From assembly GCF_026967805.1 (NCBI RefSeq), contig NZ_JAPVBG010000001.1, forward strand, positions 759,143 through 823,142: a stretch of DNA of 64,000 nt, written 5' to 3'. The notes under the pieces are model-generated. The model worked only from the letters and a program-made list of their open reading frames with translations, was not told where the DNA came from and searched no databases. Origin of the DNA: Blastococcus sp. VKM Ac-2987. GTDB taxonomy: Bacteria > Actinomycetota > Actinomycetes > Mycobacteriales > Geodermatophilaceae. Of the stretch, positions 1-8,973 are shown piece by piece (the stretch's first letter is position 1; every line of letters begins with the position of its first letter). The position numbers and the translations under genes are program-made.

Positions 1-363
1 CATGGCCAGGACGTTGTCCTGCATCCCGCTGTAGAGCTGGACGCCCTGCTGGGGGACGTACCCGGTGTCCTGGACGTCGAGGGTGACGTCGTAGGTGTCG
101 CAGACCTGGTTGTTCTGCCAGAACAGCGTGTTGGCGTTGGTGATGTCGTTGCCCAGGGCGGCGAAGACACCGGTGAGGTCGGTGAGCACGCCGAGGTTGA
201 TCGTCTCGCCCTCGACCCCGACGTCGGTCGTGACGTCGCCGGCGGCCGCTCCTCCCCCGCCGCCGCCGGAGGACTCCGGTGCCTTGGTGCTGCAGCCGGT
301 GGCGGCCAGGACGAAGCTGGCGGCCAGCATCGTGGCGCCGGTCGAACGCTTGCTGAGTCTCAC
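1..363 (-). CDS. ABC transporter substrate-binding lipoprotein, N-terminal part (branched-chain amino acid/amide type)
   Basis: This is the first 121 codons of a secreted solute receptor; the gene runs off the left edge. The GTG start shares its bases with the livM stop (GTGA overlap), and AGGGAGC lies just upstream as a ribosome site. The N-terminus is a lipoprotein signal: basic MRLSKR, a hydrophobic stretch and a lipobox ending AATGC near residue 26, followed by a Ser/Gly/Ala linker. The mature part begins with TINLGVLTDLTG, typical of periplasmic-binding proteins of the Leu/Ile/Val (LivK, PF13458) family. It would bind the substrate outside the membrane and deliver it to LivHM. The ligand cannot be read from this fragment; urea, short amides and branched amino acids are all handled by this family. 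Confidence 0.85.
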   Translation of the reverse strand, partial: MRLSKRSTGATMLAASFVLAATGCSTKAPESSGGGGGGAAAGDVTTDVGVEGETINLGVLTDLTGVFAALGNDITNANTLFWQNNQVCDTYDVTLDVQDTGYVPQQGVQLYSGMQDNVLAM

Positions 364-1598
364 GTGGTGCTCCCTTGGGCTGGTGGATCGGACGGAGTGG
401 GTTCGCTGGAACGGCTGGGTGTGTCGGGTGGGCGCTCGGTGAGCCGCCCTCCGGGGCGGCGGCGGAACCGGCCGAAGATGCGGTTGGCCAGGCCGGCCAG
501 GCCGGCGGGCTCGAAGAGGATCACCAGGACGATGGCGAGGCCGAACAGGAACCGGGCCGCCTCTCCGGCCGCCAGTCCCTCGCCCCGGCCCACGAAGGGG
601 ATCAGGTCGGCGTACCGCTGGAAGATCAGCGGCAGGGCGCTCACGAAGATCGCCCCCAGCACGGCCCCGTTCACCGAGCCGAGGCCGCCCAGGACGATCA
701 TGGCGAGGTACAGGATGGACAGCTCGAGGCCGAAGGACTCCGGTGCGATGCTGCCGATGCTCAGTGCGTACATCACCCCGGCCAGCCCGGCGTACATCGA
801 GCTGACCAGGAAGATCCTGGCCTTGTAGCCCTGGACGTTTACGCCCATCACCGACGCCGCGACCTCGCTGTCCCGCTGCGTCTGCAGTGCCCGGCCGGGG
901 CGGCTGCGCAGCAGGTTGCGGGCGAAGAGGTAGGCCGCCAGCGCCAGGACGAGCCCGAGGTACCAGAGCCGCTCCGCCTCCCGGAAGGGCACGCCCAGCA
1001 CGAACAGCTCGGGGTCCCGGTTGGCGAAGGTGAAGCCGAACAGGGAGAAGCTCGGTGCCGCCCGCCCGTTGAAGCCGCCGGTGACCTCGGTCCAGCTGTT
1101 GAGCACGTGGATGCCGATGAAGACCAGCGCCAGCGACGCCACACCGAGGTAGATCCCGCGCAGCCGGGCCGCGAGGGGGCTGAAGATCAGCCCCGCCAGG
1201 CCCGCGAGGAGGACGCCCACGATCATGCCGATGATCGGCGGCAGACCCAGACCACCGAGCTCGGCGACGCCGAGACCGCCCGGCTCACCGGAGACGTAGA
1301 CGTAGCTGACCGCCCCCACGGCGAGGAAGAAGGCGTGGGCGAGGGAGAGCTGACCACTGGTGCCCACGAGCAGGTTCAGGCCGATCGCGCCCACGATCGC
1401 GCCGAAGGCGGCGAACCCCGTGCGCAGCCAGAACTCCTCCACGTAGAGCGGCAGGGCCAGCAGGACCAACAGGAACGCGACCAGCAGCAGCGGCCGCAGC
1501 AGCGACCGCAACCGGGAGCCGCCACCACCGGCCGACGACTCCGCATCGACGCCCGACCGGTGCGCCCCCTGCGCCGCCGTCATCGTCGACTCAGACAC
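360..1598 (-). CDS. livM: Branched-chain amino acid ABC transporter permease LivM
   Basis: Second membrane subunit of the importer, 412 residues, with about ten hydrophobic segments between residues 30 and 375. The central GIYLGVASLAL and the late GGLGSVNGAVLGA match the LivM permease family, where the latter loop contacts the ATPase. The first 30 and last 35 residues are polar, Ser/Pro/Arg-rich tails outside the conserved core. The GTG start at 1598 is preferred over the ATG at 1583 because AAGGAG sits seven bases upstream of it. That start lies inside the end of livH (8-nt overlap) and the stop overlaps the receptor gene, so translation is probably coupled along the operon. Confidence 0.93.
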   Translation of the reverse strand: MSESTMTAAQGAHRSGVDAESSAGGGGSRLRSLLRPLLLVAFLLVLLALPLYVEEFWLRTGFAAFGAIVGAIGLNLLVGTSGQLSLAHAFFLAVGAVSYVYVSGEPGGLGVAELGGLGLPPIIGMIVGVLLAGLAGLIFSPLAARLRGIYLGVASLALVFIGIHVLNSWTEVTGGFNGRAAPSFSLFGFTFANRDPELFVLGVPFREAERLWYLGLVLALAAYLFARNLLRSRPGRALQTQRDSEVAASVMGVNVQGYKARIFLVSSMYAGLAGVMYALSIGSIAPESFGLELSILYLAMIVLGGLGSVNGAVLGAIFVSALPLIFQRYADLIPFVGRGEGLAAGEAARFLFGLAIVLVILFEPAGLAGLANRIFGRFRRRPGGRLTERPPDTPSRSSEPTPSDPPAQGSTT

Positions 1599-2481
1599 GG
1601 GTCAGCTCCTTCGTCCCGAACAGGCCGGAGGGCCGGAACATGAGGACCGCGATCATCACGATGAAGGGGACGACGGCGCTGAAGCCGCGGCCGAGGAAGA
1701 GCAGCTGGTCCTGGTAACCGGCGGCCATCGCCTCGGCGATGCCGATGAGGAGCCCGCCGACGAGCGCGCCCCCCGTCGAGTCCAGGCCTCCGAGGATCGC
1801 CGCCGGGAAGGCCCGCAGCGCGACGGCGTACGCCGTCGGGCTGACGCCCGGGGTGGGCGAGCCGACGAGGAAGAGCGCCGCGACGGCGGCGAGCACGCCG
1901 GCGACCACCCAGGCCAGCGCGGAGACCCGCCCCTGCCGGATGCCCATCAGCGCCGCCGTCTCGCCGTCCTCCGCCGAGGCGCGCATCGCGATGCCCCAGC
2001 TGGAGTACTTGAAGGCCGCGAAGAAGGCGGCGATGAGGACCGCCGCGACGACGAAGGCGATCAGCCGGTTCTGGCTGAGCCCGATGCTCCCGACCCGGAA
2101 GGACTCCCCGCCCCACGGGTGCGGCACGTTGAGGATGTCCGAGCCGATCTGCCGGATCAGCTCGGTCAGGATGATGATGTCGACGCCGATGGTGACGATC
2201 GCCAGGCTGATCACCGCGGCCCCGCGGAGCCGGTTGATGATCAGGCGCTCGATGACGAACGCGGCGAGCGCGGTGATGAGGATGCCCACCACGACGGCCG
2301 GCAGGAACCCGATCGAGTCCGACAGCCGCGCGATGGAGTAGGCGCCCAGCAGCAGCAGCGAGCCGTGGGTGAAGCTCACCACCTCGCTGGACTTGAAGAT
2401 GATCACGAAGCCCAGGGCGATCAGCGCGTACAGCGCGCCCAGGGAGATCCCGTTGAGGAGCAGGGAGAGGAACTGGGTCAC
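1591..2481 (-). CDS. livH: Branched-chain amino acid ABC transporter permease LivH
   Basis: First membrane subunit, 296 residues, almost entirely hydrophobic helices. The start MTQFLSLLLNGISLGALYALIA is cut here to its hallmark NGISLGALYALIALG, typical of LivH. GGLDSTGGALVGGLLIG near residue 235 is the cytoplasmic coupling loop. The protein would pair with LivM to form the channel. GTG start; its first bases overlap the livG stop as GTGA. Length matches the family (about 290-300). No oddities seen. Confidence 0.94.
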   Translation of the reverse strand: MTQFLSLLLNGISLGALYALIALGFVIIFKSSEVVSFTHGSLLLLGAYSIARLSDSIGFLPAVVVGILITALAAFVIERLIINRLRGAAVISLAIVTIGVDIIILTELIRQIGSDILNVPHPWGGESFRVGSIGLSQNRLIAFVVAAVLIAAFFAAFKYSSWGIAMRASAEDGETAALMGIRQGRVSALAWVVAGVLAAVAALFLVGSPTPGVSPTAYAVALRAFPAAILGGLDSTGGALVGGLLIGIAEAMAAGYQDQLLFLGRGFSAVVPFIVMIAVLMFRPSGLFGTKELTRV

Positions 2482-3389
2482 GAGGTCGCCCCTGGCGTGT
2501 CGGAGGGGTGGTGGTGAGCGGCGGCTTCGGAGGGGCTCTCCTCGTCACCGGAGCCGAGGTAGGCGCGGATCACCTCGGGGTCGGACTGGACCTCGGCCGG
2601 GGTGCCGTCGGCGATCCGCCGGCCGAAGTCGAGGACGGTGACGCGGTCGGCCAGGGACATGACCATCCCCATGTCGTGCTCGACCAGGACGACGGAGATG
2701 CCCAGCGCCGACCGGATCTCCAGGATGGCGTCGGCCATCCGGTCGGTCTCCTCGGCGTTCATGCCGGCCACCGGCTCGTCGAGCAGGAGCAGCCGCGGCT
2801 CCGTGCACAGCGCCCGGGCCACCTCCACCCGCTTCTGGTCGCCGTAGGAGAGGACGCCGACGGGCGTGTGCAGCTTCTCCCCGAGCTCCAGGAAGTCGGC
2901 GATCTCGGCGACGCGGGCACCGTGGATCTTCCCCTCCCGGGTGGCCCGCGGGAGCCGCAGACCGGCCGCCAGGAACCCGGCCTTGGTCAGGTGGTGGCGG
3001 CCCAGCATCAGGTTCTCGGCCACCGACTGGGTGCCGGAGAGGGCGATGTTCTGGAACGCCCGGGCCACGCCGATGCCGGCGATCTGGTACGGCCGCATCT
3101 GGTCCAGCCGGTGCTCGCCGAAGCGCACCTGCCCCTCGGCGGCCTTGTAGACGCCGGAGAGGACGTTGAACATCGTCGACTTGCCCGCGCCGTTGGGCCC
3201 GATGATCGCGTGGATCGAGCCCGGCGCGACCGTGAAGGACACCTCCGAGAGGGCGTTGATCGCCCCGAACCGGACGCTCACGCCGTCGACCTCGACCGGC
3301 GGGATGTCCGACCGGGTCTCCGACCCGGTGTCCGGCCCGGTGGTGGGCGAACCGGCGGCGTGCGAGCCGGCGGCGTGCGGGGCGGTCAT
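2478..3389 (-). CDS. livG: Branched-chain amino acid ABC transporter ATPase LivG
   Basis: One of two ATPases that drive the importer. After a 30-residue Gly/Ser/Thr-rich leader, the ABC domain shows Walker A GPNGAGKS (residues 64-71), signature LSYGDQKR and Walker B LLLLDEPVAG, with an H-loop in VLVEHDMGMVM. LSYG is the usual LivG variant of LSGG. The ATG at 3389 is chosen over the ATG at 3398 because it makes an ATGA overlap with the livF stop, like the other junctions of this operon; that gives 303 residues. A Ser/Glu/His-rich tail follows the ABC core. Confidence 0.93.
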   Translation of the reverse strand: MTAPHAAGSHAAGSPTTGPDTGSETRSDIPPVEVDGVSVRFGAINALSEVSFTVAPGSIHAIIGPNGAGKSTMFNVLSGVYKAAEGQVRFGEHRLDQMRPYQIAGIGVARAFQNIALSGTQSVAENLMLGRHHLTKAGFLAAGLRLPRATREGKIHGARVAEIADFLELGEKLHTPVGVLSYGDQKRVEVARALCTEPRLLLLDEPVAGMNAEETDRMADAILEIRSALGISVVLVEHDMGMVMSLADRVTVLDFGRRIADGTPAEVQSDPEVIRAYLGSGDEESPSEAAAHHHPSDTPGATS

Positions 3390-4180
3390 GCCGTCCACCG
3401 GGAGAGCTTCTTGCCCGAGGGCACGCGTACCCGCCGCTCACCGGCCTCGCCGCCGCCGTCGTGACCGAGGTACAGCCGCTGCACCTCGTCGGTCTGGGAC
3501 AGCTGCCGGGCGTCGCCGGAGAGGGAGACCTCCCCGACGTCGAGCACGTAGGCGAGGTCGGCGACCCCGAGCGCCATCGTCGCGTTCTGCTCCACCAGCA
3601 GGACCGAGGTCCCCTGCCGGTTGATCTCGGCGATGACCTCGCCGATCTGGCCGATGATGCGGGGCGCGAGACCGAGCGAGGGCTCGTCGAGCAGGAGCAG
3701 CTTCGGGCTGGCCATCAGCGCCCGGCCGATGGCGAGCATCTGCTGCTCACCGCCGGACAGCAGGGCCCCGCGCTGCGAGCTGCGCTCCTTGAGCACGGGG
3801 AACATGTCGTAGACCCGGTCCTGCGCCTTCGACTTGGCCGCCTTGTCCCGGTTGCCCATCCCGCCGGCCCGCAGGTTCTCCTCCACCGTGAGCCGGCCGA
3901 AGATGCGCCGCCCCTCGGGCACCTGGACGAGCCCGAGCCGGACGGCCTGGGCCGGGTCGCGGGAGACGAGGTCGGCGCCGTCGAAGGTCACGCTGCCGGA
4001 CTCCACCTTGCCGCGGTGCAGCCTCAGCGTCCCCGAGATCGTGCGCAGCAGCGTCGTCTTCCCGGCGCCGTTGCTGCCCAGGACGGCGACGACCTTGCCG
4101 TCGGGCACCTCCATGGACACCCCCCGCACGGCCTGGACGGCGCCGCCGTAGGTCACGTGCAGGGCGTCGATGCTCAGCAC
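3386..4180 (-). CDS. livF: Branched-chain amino acid ABC transporter ATPase LivF
   Basis: Second ATPase of the importer and first gene of the operon. Starting at the GTG at 4180 gives 264 residues beginning MLSIDALHVTYGG, the usual LivF opening; Walker A GSNGAGKT is at residues 35-42, the signature is LSGGEQQM and Walker B is LLLLDEPSLG. The frame stays open upstream to a GTG at 4324, but those 48 codons encode an Arg/Pro/Gly-rich stretch unlike any LivF N-terminus, so I treat them as leader. The start is the least certain point: no good ribosome site precedes 4180. The C-terminus carries a basic extension past the usual family length of about 235. Confidence 0.9.
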   Translation of the reverse strand: MLSIDALHVTYGGAVQAVRGVSMEVPDGKVVAVLGSNGAGKTTLLRTISGTLRLHRGKVESGSVTFDGADLVSRDPAQAVRLGLVQVPEGRRIFGRLTVEENLRAGGMGNRDKAAKSKAQDRVYDMFPVLKERSSQRGALLSGGEQQMLAIGRALMASPKLLLLDEPSLGLAPRIIGQIGEVIAEINRQGTSVLLVEQNATMALGVADLAYVLDVGEVSLSGDARQLSQTDEVQRLYLGHDGGGEAGERRVRVPSGKKLSRWTA

Positions 4181-4336
4181 GGGCGGCTCTGCCGCTCGGC
4201 GCCGGCCGCCCGTACCGGGGCGTCGCTGCGGCGGGGCGCGCGGACGGTCGTCACGAGACCGTCCGCCGCACGGCGGACCGCCGGGACCTGCGGCCCGCGG
4301 GACGTCGAACGAGTGATCTGGCACACATGAGGCGTG

Positions 4337-4364
4337 ACTCTAGGGGTAGATCACGCGCAATCAA
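4337..4364 (-). promoter_or_regulatory. Candidate sigma-70-type promoter for the liv operon
   Basis: On the minus strand TTGATT (4359-4364) is followed after 16 bp by TAGAGT (4337-4342). The predicted transcript would begin near 4330, about 150 nt before the chosen livF start. The stretch is clearly less GC-rich than its surroundings. Assignment rests on consensus resemblance only. Confidence 0.45.
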
Positions 4365-4423
4365 CCAGCAGAACGGTCACGGATTGATCACCTTGCCAAC
4401 GGCCCCACGGCGTGCCGGAACGG

Positions 4424-5737
4424 TCAGGCCCGCACGAGCCCGTCGATCTCCACCCGGATGCCGTCCAGCGCGGTGACGGCCCGCCGCCGGGCCTGCTCCG
4501 CGGTCTCCCCGACGGCGACGACGTGCCCGAGGTGCTCCCCGGTGCAGGTCGGCGGTGCGGTGACCCCACCCAGGTCGGCGAAGACCTCGGCCGCGAGCAG
4601 CCCCGGGATCCCCCCGGCCTGACGCACGCCCGAGACCGCACGCACCCGGCCGGTGGCATGGGAGGACAGGTGCAGGAGCGTGGCCGCCCCCACCGCCGGG
4701 ACGACGCCGCCCGCGGGCTCGCCGAGCAGCTGCGCCACCGCCAGGTCGGCGGTGTCCACGCCGCTCACCTGGTCGACGCAGTTCCGGGCACCGGCCCCGG
4801 CGAGCCGCGGGTGCAGCGCGGCGAACCGCGGGCCGGCCGACCCCAGGACGAACTCCAGGTGGAACGGCCCGAGGTCGTACCCGAGAGCGCTCACCCAGGC
4901 GCCGACGTGCCCGGCGGCGTCCGCGCACGGCGCCGCCGTGGTCGTCGTCCGCGCGAGCTCGGTGAGGTGCGGCGGCGGGGACATGACCAGCTCGGACCAG
5001 GCCAGGACGACGGGGCCGCGCTCGTCGACGAAGCCGTCCGCGGCGTACCGCCGGCCGCGGACCCGCTCCTCCACCACCAGCCGGCCCCGGGGACGCATAC
5101 CGCGGCCGGCGGTGCCGCGGGCCATGTGCCGTGCCGCGAACGCCCGCAGCTCGGCCTCGTCGGCGACCAGGCCGGCGTCCCAGCCGGCCCAGGTGTCGAC
5201 CGGCCGGACCACGCACGGGTACCCGACGGGCGAGGTGGCCGCCGCGCCGGCCGCGATCTCGCCCCAGGCGACGTCGGTCGCACCGGCCGCCGCGAGGGCG
5301 GTGCGCACCGCGGCCGCGTCGGCGGCCAGCGCCGCGGACCCCGGCGTGGGACCGCGCGACCCCAGCAGCCGGGCGGCGACGGCGGCCGGACCGGCGAAGC
5401 CGTCGACGGAGCTGGTGACCGCGGCGACCTCCCCGCCCAGCGACCGCGCCGCGGCGGCGATCGCCGCCGGGTCGGCCGTGTCGCAGTGCACCCACCGGTC
5501 CACCGGCCAGTCCGCGCCACCGGCCGCCTGGCACCGGTCCCGGGTCAGCACCGCGGTCCGCAGGCCCCGGCGTCCGGCACGGTCCAGCTGCGCCGGCCCG
5601 GGGCCGTCCAGCCGCTCCCCCGCCCCGAACTCGGGCCGCGCCGCGCCGCGGGGCTCGTCCAGCTCGACGGCGACGAACCACGCCTCGTCCGGCTCGGCGA
5701 GGTGCAGGGCAGGATCGGGTGCGTCGGGCCTCGACAT
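4424..5737 (-). CDS. ATP-grasp domain protein
   Basis: A 437-residue protein with the layout of ATP-grasp ligases. An N-terminal Rossmann-like part (to about residue 130) is followed by YPCVVRPVDTWAGWD, resembling the phosphate-binding lysine region (here Arg replaces the usual Lys), then VVEERVRGRRYAADGF, and FHLEFVLG with LHPRLAGAGARN, the metal-binding Glu and Asn/Arg motif of the family. Such enzymes activate a carboxylate with ATP and join it to an amine or thiol; the substrates here cannot be deduced. The ATG at 5737 has GGGGGA eight bases upstream. The gene diverges from the flavin-dependent enzyme at 5888, so the two may share a regulatory region. Nearest known groups are dapdiamide/L-amino acid ligase-like and biotin carboxylase-like ATP-grasp proteins. 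Confidence 0.78.
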   Translation of the reverse strand: MSRPDAPDPALHLAEPDEAWFVAVELDEPRGAARPEFGAGERLDGPGPAQLDRAGRRGLRTAVLTRDRCQAAGGADWPVDRWVHCDTADPAAIAAAARSLGGEVAAVTSSVDGFAGPAAVAARLLGSRGPTPGSAALAADAAAVRTALAAAGATDVAWGEIAAGAAATSPVGYPCVVRPVDTWAGWDAGLVADEAELRAFAARHMARGTAGRGMRPRGRLVVEERVRGRRYAADGFVDERGPVVLAWSELVMSPPPHLTELARTTTTAAPCADAAGHVGAWVSALGYDLGPFHLEFVLGSAGPRFAALHPRLAGAGARNCVDQVSGVDTADLAVAQLLGEPAGGVVPAVGAATLLHLSSHATGRVRAVSGVRQAGGIPGLLAAEVFADLGGVTAPPTCTGEHLGHVVAVGETAEQARRRAVTALDGIRVEIDGLVRA

Positions 5738-5887
5738 GTCCACTGTCCCCCGTCGTCGTCGAGTGGCGGCCGCACCATACCGGCCGGTCGGTTTCCAGGG
5801 AACGGGTACCGGCGGGTCCGTCGGAGAAACCGCGGCGGCCGCCGGACGGCCGGGAAGCCCGGCGTCCGGTGCCGGGTTGGTGCAGGC

Positions 5888-7003
5888 GTGACCGGTGCGC
5901 TCCTCCCCCGCGACGTCGACGTCGACGTGGTCGTCATCGGCGCGGGGCAGGCCGGGCTCTCGACCGCCTGGGCCCTGGCACGGCAGGGGTTCGAGCGCGG
6001 CACCGGCTTCGTGGTGCTCGACGGGGAGCCCGCTCCCGGCGGGGCCTGGCGGCACCGCTGGCCCTCGCTCACCCTGAGCACCACCCACCGGGTGCACGAC
6101 CTCCCCGGCCTGGCCTTCGACCGCGCCGACGGGTCGACACCGGCCGTCGAGACGGTGCCGGCCTACTTCGCCGGGTACGAGCGCCGGTTCGACCTGCCCG
6201 TCGTCCGCCCGGTGCGGGTCACCGCCGTGCGCCGCACCGACGACGGACGCTTCTCCGTCGAGACCGACCGAGGGGCCTGGACCGCACGCGCCGTCGTCAA
6301 CGCCACCGGCACCTGGACCCGCCCCTTCGTCCCGCGCTACCCGGGCCAGGAGCTGTTCCGCGGCCGGCAGCTGCACACCGTCGACTACCGGTCCGCCGAG
6401 GAGTTCCGCGGGCAGCACGTCGTCGTCGTGGGCGGTGGCGCCTCCGCCACCCAGCTGCTCGGCGAGATCTCCCGCGTCACCTCCACGACCTGGGTCACCC
6501 GCCGCCCGCCGGTCTTCCGCGAGGGGCCGTTCGACGAGGACGTCGGCCGCGAGGTCGTCGCGAAGGTCGAGGAGGCGGTGCGGGAGGGACGACGCCCGGG
6601 CAGCGTCGTCGGGGTGACCGGGCTGCTGGTGTCCACCCCGTACGTGCGCGACGGGCTGGACCGGGGTGTCCTCGAACGGCTGCCGGTGTTCGACCGGATC
6701 ACCGCCGACGGCGTGGTCTGGGACGCCGCGGACGGGCAGGAGGCCCGGTTCCAGCCTGCCGACGTGATCCTGTGGGCCACCGGCTTCCGCGCGGCGGTCG
6801 GCCACCTCGCCCCGCTGCGGCTGCGCGGGCCGGGCGAGGGCTTCCGCATGGACGGCACGCAGGTCGCCGGCGAGCCCCGGCTGCACCTGGTCGGCTACGG
6901 CCCCTCGGCGAGCACGATCGGCGCCAACCGGGCCGGCCAGGCCGCGGCCCGGGCGCTGCGCCGCGAGCTGCGGCCGGGGACTCCCCTCCCCCGCGGCGCC
7001 TGA
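5888..7003 (+). CDS. Flavin-dependent oxidoreductase, FMO/CzcO-like
   Basis: A 371-residue FAD/NAD(P)H enzyme. VVVIGAGQAGLSTAWAL (residues about 13-30) is the FAD dinucleotide fold and VVVVGGGASATQLL near 180 is the second, NADPH-binding one. ATGTWTRPFVPRYPG between them is the ATG-type motif of flavin monooxygenases, and ILWATGFRAA near 300 is the late conserved loop. The best family name is CzcO-like (also annotated as flavoprotein involved in K+ transport), a group of uncertain substrate. The start is the GTG at 5888; the frame continues upstream, but only in low-quality sequence antisense to the ATP-grasp gene. A 150-bp gap separates the two divergent genes. Confidence 0.85.
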   Translation: MTGALLPRDVDVDVVVIGAGQAGLSTAWALARQGFERGTGFVVLDGEPAPGGAWRHRWPSLTLSTTHRVHDLPGLAFDRADGSTPAVETVPAYFAGYERRFDLPVVRPVRVTAVRRTDDGRFSVETDRGAWTARAVVNATGTWTRPFVPRYPGQELFRGRQLHTVDYRSAEEFRGQHVVVVGGGASATQLLGEISRVTSTTWVTRRPPVFREGPFDEDVGREVVAKVEEAVREGRRPGSVVGVTGLLVSTPYVRDGLDRGVLERLPVFDRITADGVVWDAADGQEARFQPADVILWATGFRAAVGHLAPLRLRGPGEGFRMDGTQVAGEPRLHLVGYGPSASTIGANRAGQAAARALRRELRPGTPLPRGA

Positions 7004-7114
7004 CCACCTCGGGGACGGTTCAGGGTCGGGTCAGGGCGCTCCCCGATGTCGCCGGGGCCCCCGCCGCCGACAGGCTTGCCGCATGACTCACCGACCGCTC
7101 CCGGGAGCCCCGCG

Positions 7115-8041
7115 ATGATCGAGGCCCAGGAGCTCACCAAGAAGTACGGCGACCGCACCGCGGTCGACGCCGTCTCGTTCACCGTCCACCCCGGCCGGGT
7201 CACCGGCTTCCTCGGCCCCAACGGCGCCGGCAAGTCGACGACGATGCGCATGCTCCTCGGGCTGGACCGGCCGACGGCCGGCAGCATCACCGTCCGCGGC
7301 CGCAGCTACGCGGACTTCCCGGCGCCGCTGCGGCAGGTCGGCGCCCTGCTGGAGGCCCGGGCGCTGCACCCCGGCCGCTCCGCTCGCGACCACCTGCGCT
7401 GGATGGCCGCGAGCAACGGGCTGCCGGTCCGCCGCGTCGACGAGGTCCTCGACGTCGTCGGGCTCACCGACGTCGCCGGGCAGCGGGTGGGCCGCTTCTC
7501 CCTCGGCATGGGGCAGCGCCTCGGCATCGCCGTCGCCCTGCTGGGCGACCCGCCGGTCGTCGTCCTCGACGAGCCGGTCAACGGCCTGGACCCGGAGGGC
7601 ATCCGCTGGGTGCGCACGCTCACCCGGACCCTGGCCGCCGAGGACCGCACGGTGTTCCTGTCCAGCCATCTGATGAGCGAGATGGCGCTCACCGCCGACC
7701 ACCTGGTGGTCATCGGGCGCGGCCGCGTGCTGGCGGACTGCTCGATGGCCGACTTCATCGCCGAGCACGCAGCCTCGTACGTGCGGGTGCGCAGCCCCCA
7801 GCGGACCGAGGTCGCCGAGCTGCTGCGCCGCGACGGCCTCGACGTCGGCGTGGTCGACGACGAGCTGCGCGTGCAGGGGCGCGACGCGGCCGCCATCGGC
7901 GAGCTGGTCGGCCGGCAGGGGCTGCTCCTCCACGAGCTCTCCCTCGTCAGCTCCTCCCTCGAGGACGCCTTCATGACCCTCACCGCCGCCAGCGTCGAGT
8001 ACGCCGCGCGCGACCGGACCCCCGCAGGAGCCACCCGATGA
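7115..8041 (+). CDS. ABC transporter ATP-binding protein (exporter type)
   Basis: ATPase of a two-gene ABC exporter, 308 residues. Walker A GPNGAGKS is at residues 34-41, Walker B is VVVLDEPVNGLDPEG and the signature is degenerate, SLGMGQR. The SLGMxQR signature is typical of the DrrA/BcrA-like group that exports antibiotics or lipids. After about residue 215 a C-terminal domain (VRVRSPQRTEVAEL) resembles the DUF4162-like tail of this group. The ATG has GGGAG eight bases upstream. The stop overlaps the start of the permease gene as ATGA, so the two subunits are almost certainly made together. The substrate is unknown; self-resistance or envelope export are both possible. Confidence 0.9.
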   Translation: MIEAQELTKKYGDRTAVDAVSFTVHPGRVTGFLGPNGAGKSTTMRMLLGLDRPTAGSITVRGRSYADFPAPLRQVGALLEARALHPGRSARDHLRWMAASNGLPVRRVDEVLDVVGLTDVAGQRVGRFSLGMGQRLGIAVALLGDPPVVVLDEPVNGLDPEGIRWVRTLTRTLAAEDRTVFLSSHLMSEMALTADHLVVIGRGRVLADCSMADFIAEHAASYVRVRSPQRTEVAELLRRDGLDVGVVDDELRVQGRDAAAIGELVGRQGLLLHELSLVSSSLEDAFMTLTAASVEYAARDRTPAGATR

Positions 8042-8880
8042 CCGGAACCCTGAGCACGCCGGTGCCCGACACCGTCGCCCTGGACCCGAACCGGCACGTG
8101 CCCGGTGTCCGGGACCCCGGCTTCGCGCAGACCGTGCGGGCGGAGTGGATCAAGTTCTGGTCGGTGCGCTCGACGCCGTGGTCCATCGGCGCGCTGGTCG
8201 TCCTGGGCGCCGGCCTGACCGTGCTGGTCTGCGCGGTCAGCGCCGCGGACCTCGCGGGGGGCACCACCGGCGAGGCCGCCGGCTCCTTCATCACCTGGGG
8301 CATGACGGTCGCGCAGATCACCGCCATCGTCCTCGGCGCGCTCGTGGTCACCAGCGAGTACGGCACCGGCATGATCCGGGCGACGCTGACCGCGACCCCG
8401 CACCGCGGCCGGGTGCTGGCGGCCAAGGCGCTCGTCCTCACCGGGACGCTGTTCGTCGTCGGCACGGCCACCGCGGTGCTCGGCTACCTGGGCGGCAACT
8501 GGTTCCTCGAGCGCGAGGGCATCGGCCTGGCGCTCGGCGACGACGGCGTCCTCCGGTCGCTGCTGGGCAGCGGGCTCTACCTGGCCGGCATCGGCCTGTT
8601 CGCGGCCGCGGTCGGGCTGCTCGTCCGGCACACCGCCGCGGCGCTGTCGATCGTGCTGGCGCTGCTGCTGGTGGTCGGCAACATGGTGATGCTGCTCCCC
8701 GGCGCCTGGGGCGAGTGGGCCACCAAGCTGATGCCGGGCAACGCGGGCTCCGTCGTCGCCACGCCGGTGTCGTTCAACCCGAACCTGCTCGAGCCGTGGA
8801 CCGGCTTCGCGGTGTTCTGCGCCGAGGTCGCCGCCGTCCTCGCCGTCGGCTACCTGGCGCTCCGCCGCCGCGACGCCTGA
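8038..8880 (+). CDS. ABC transporter permease (ABC-2 type)
   Basis: Membrane partner of the preceding ATPase, 280 residues. It has a polar N-terminus to about residue 40, then six hydrophobic segments (first around 50-75, last around 255-275). TSEYGTGMIRATLTATP near residue 105 is the conserved cytosolic loop of ABC-2 permeases. The protein ends with a short basic tail. Translation starts inside the stop of the ATPase gene. Confidence 0.88.
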   Translation: MTGTLSTPVPDTVALDPNRHVPGVRDPGFAQTVRAEWIKFWSVRSTPWSIGALVVLGAGLTVLVCAVSAADLAGGTTGEAAGSFITWGMTVAQITAIVLGALVVTSEYGTGMIRATLTATPHRGRVLAAKALVLTGTLFVVGTATAVLGYLGGNWFLEREGIGLALGDDGVLRSLLGSGLYLAGIGLFAAAVGLLVRHTAAALSIVLALLLVVGNMVMLLPGAWGEWATKLMPGNAGSVVATPVSFNPNLLEPWTGFAVFCAEVAAVLAVGYLALRRRDA

Positions 8881-8973
8881 CGACAGCCCCGGGAGCATCG
8901 CAGCGAGCGCCAGCGAACGAGGAGCGGACCGGGGCGCGGAGTCAGGCAAGTAGGCGACGCCTGAGCCGACCCG

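Noticed and set aside
375-1643. Long plus-strand open frame over livM (422 codons)
   Set aside because: It is an Arg/Gly/Glu/Gln-rich mirror of the livM gene with no recognisable motif; the opposite strand encodes a clear permease.
4181-4324. 48-residue N-terminal extension of LivF
   Set aside because: The frame is open but encodes Arg/Pro-rich residues absent from LivF proteins; treated as untranslated leader, though a start at 4324 near the predicted transcript start cannot be excluded.
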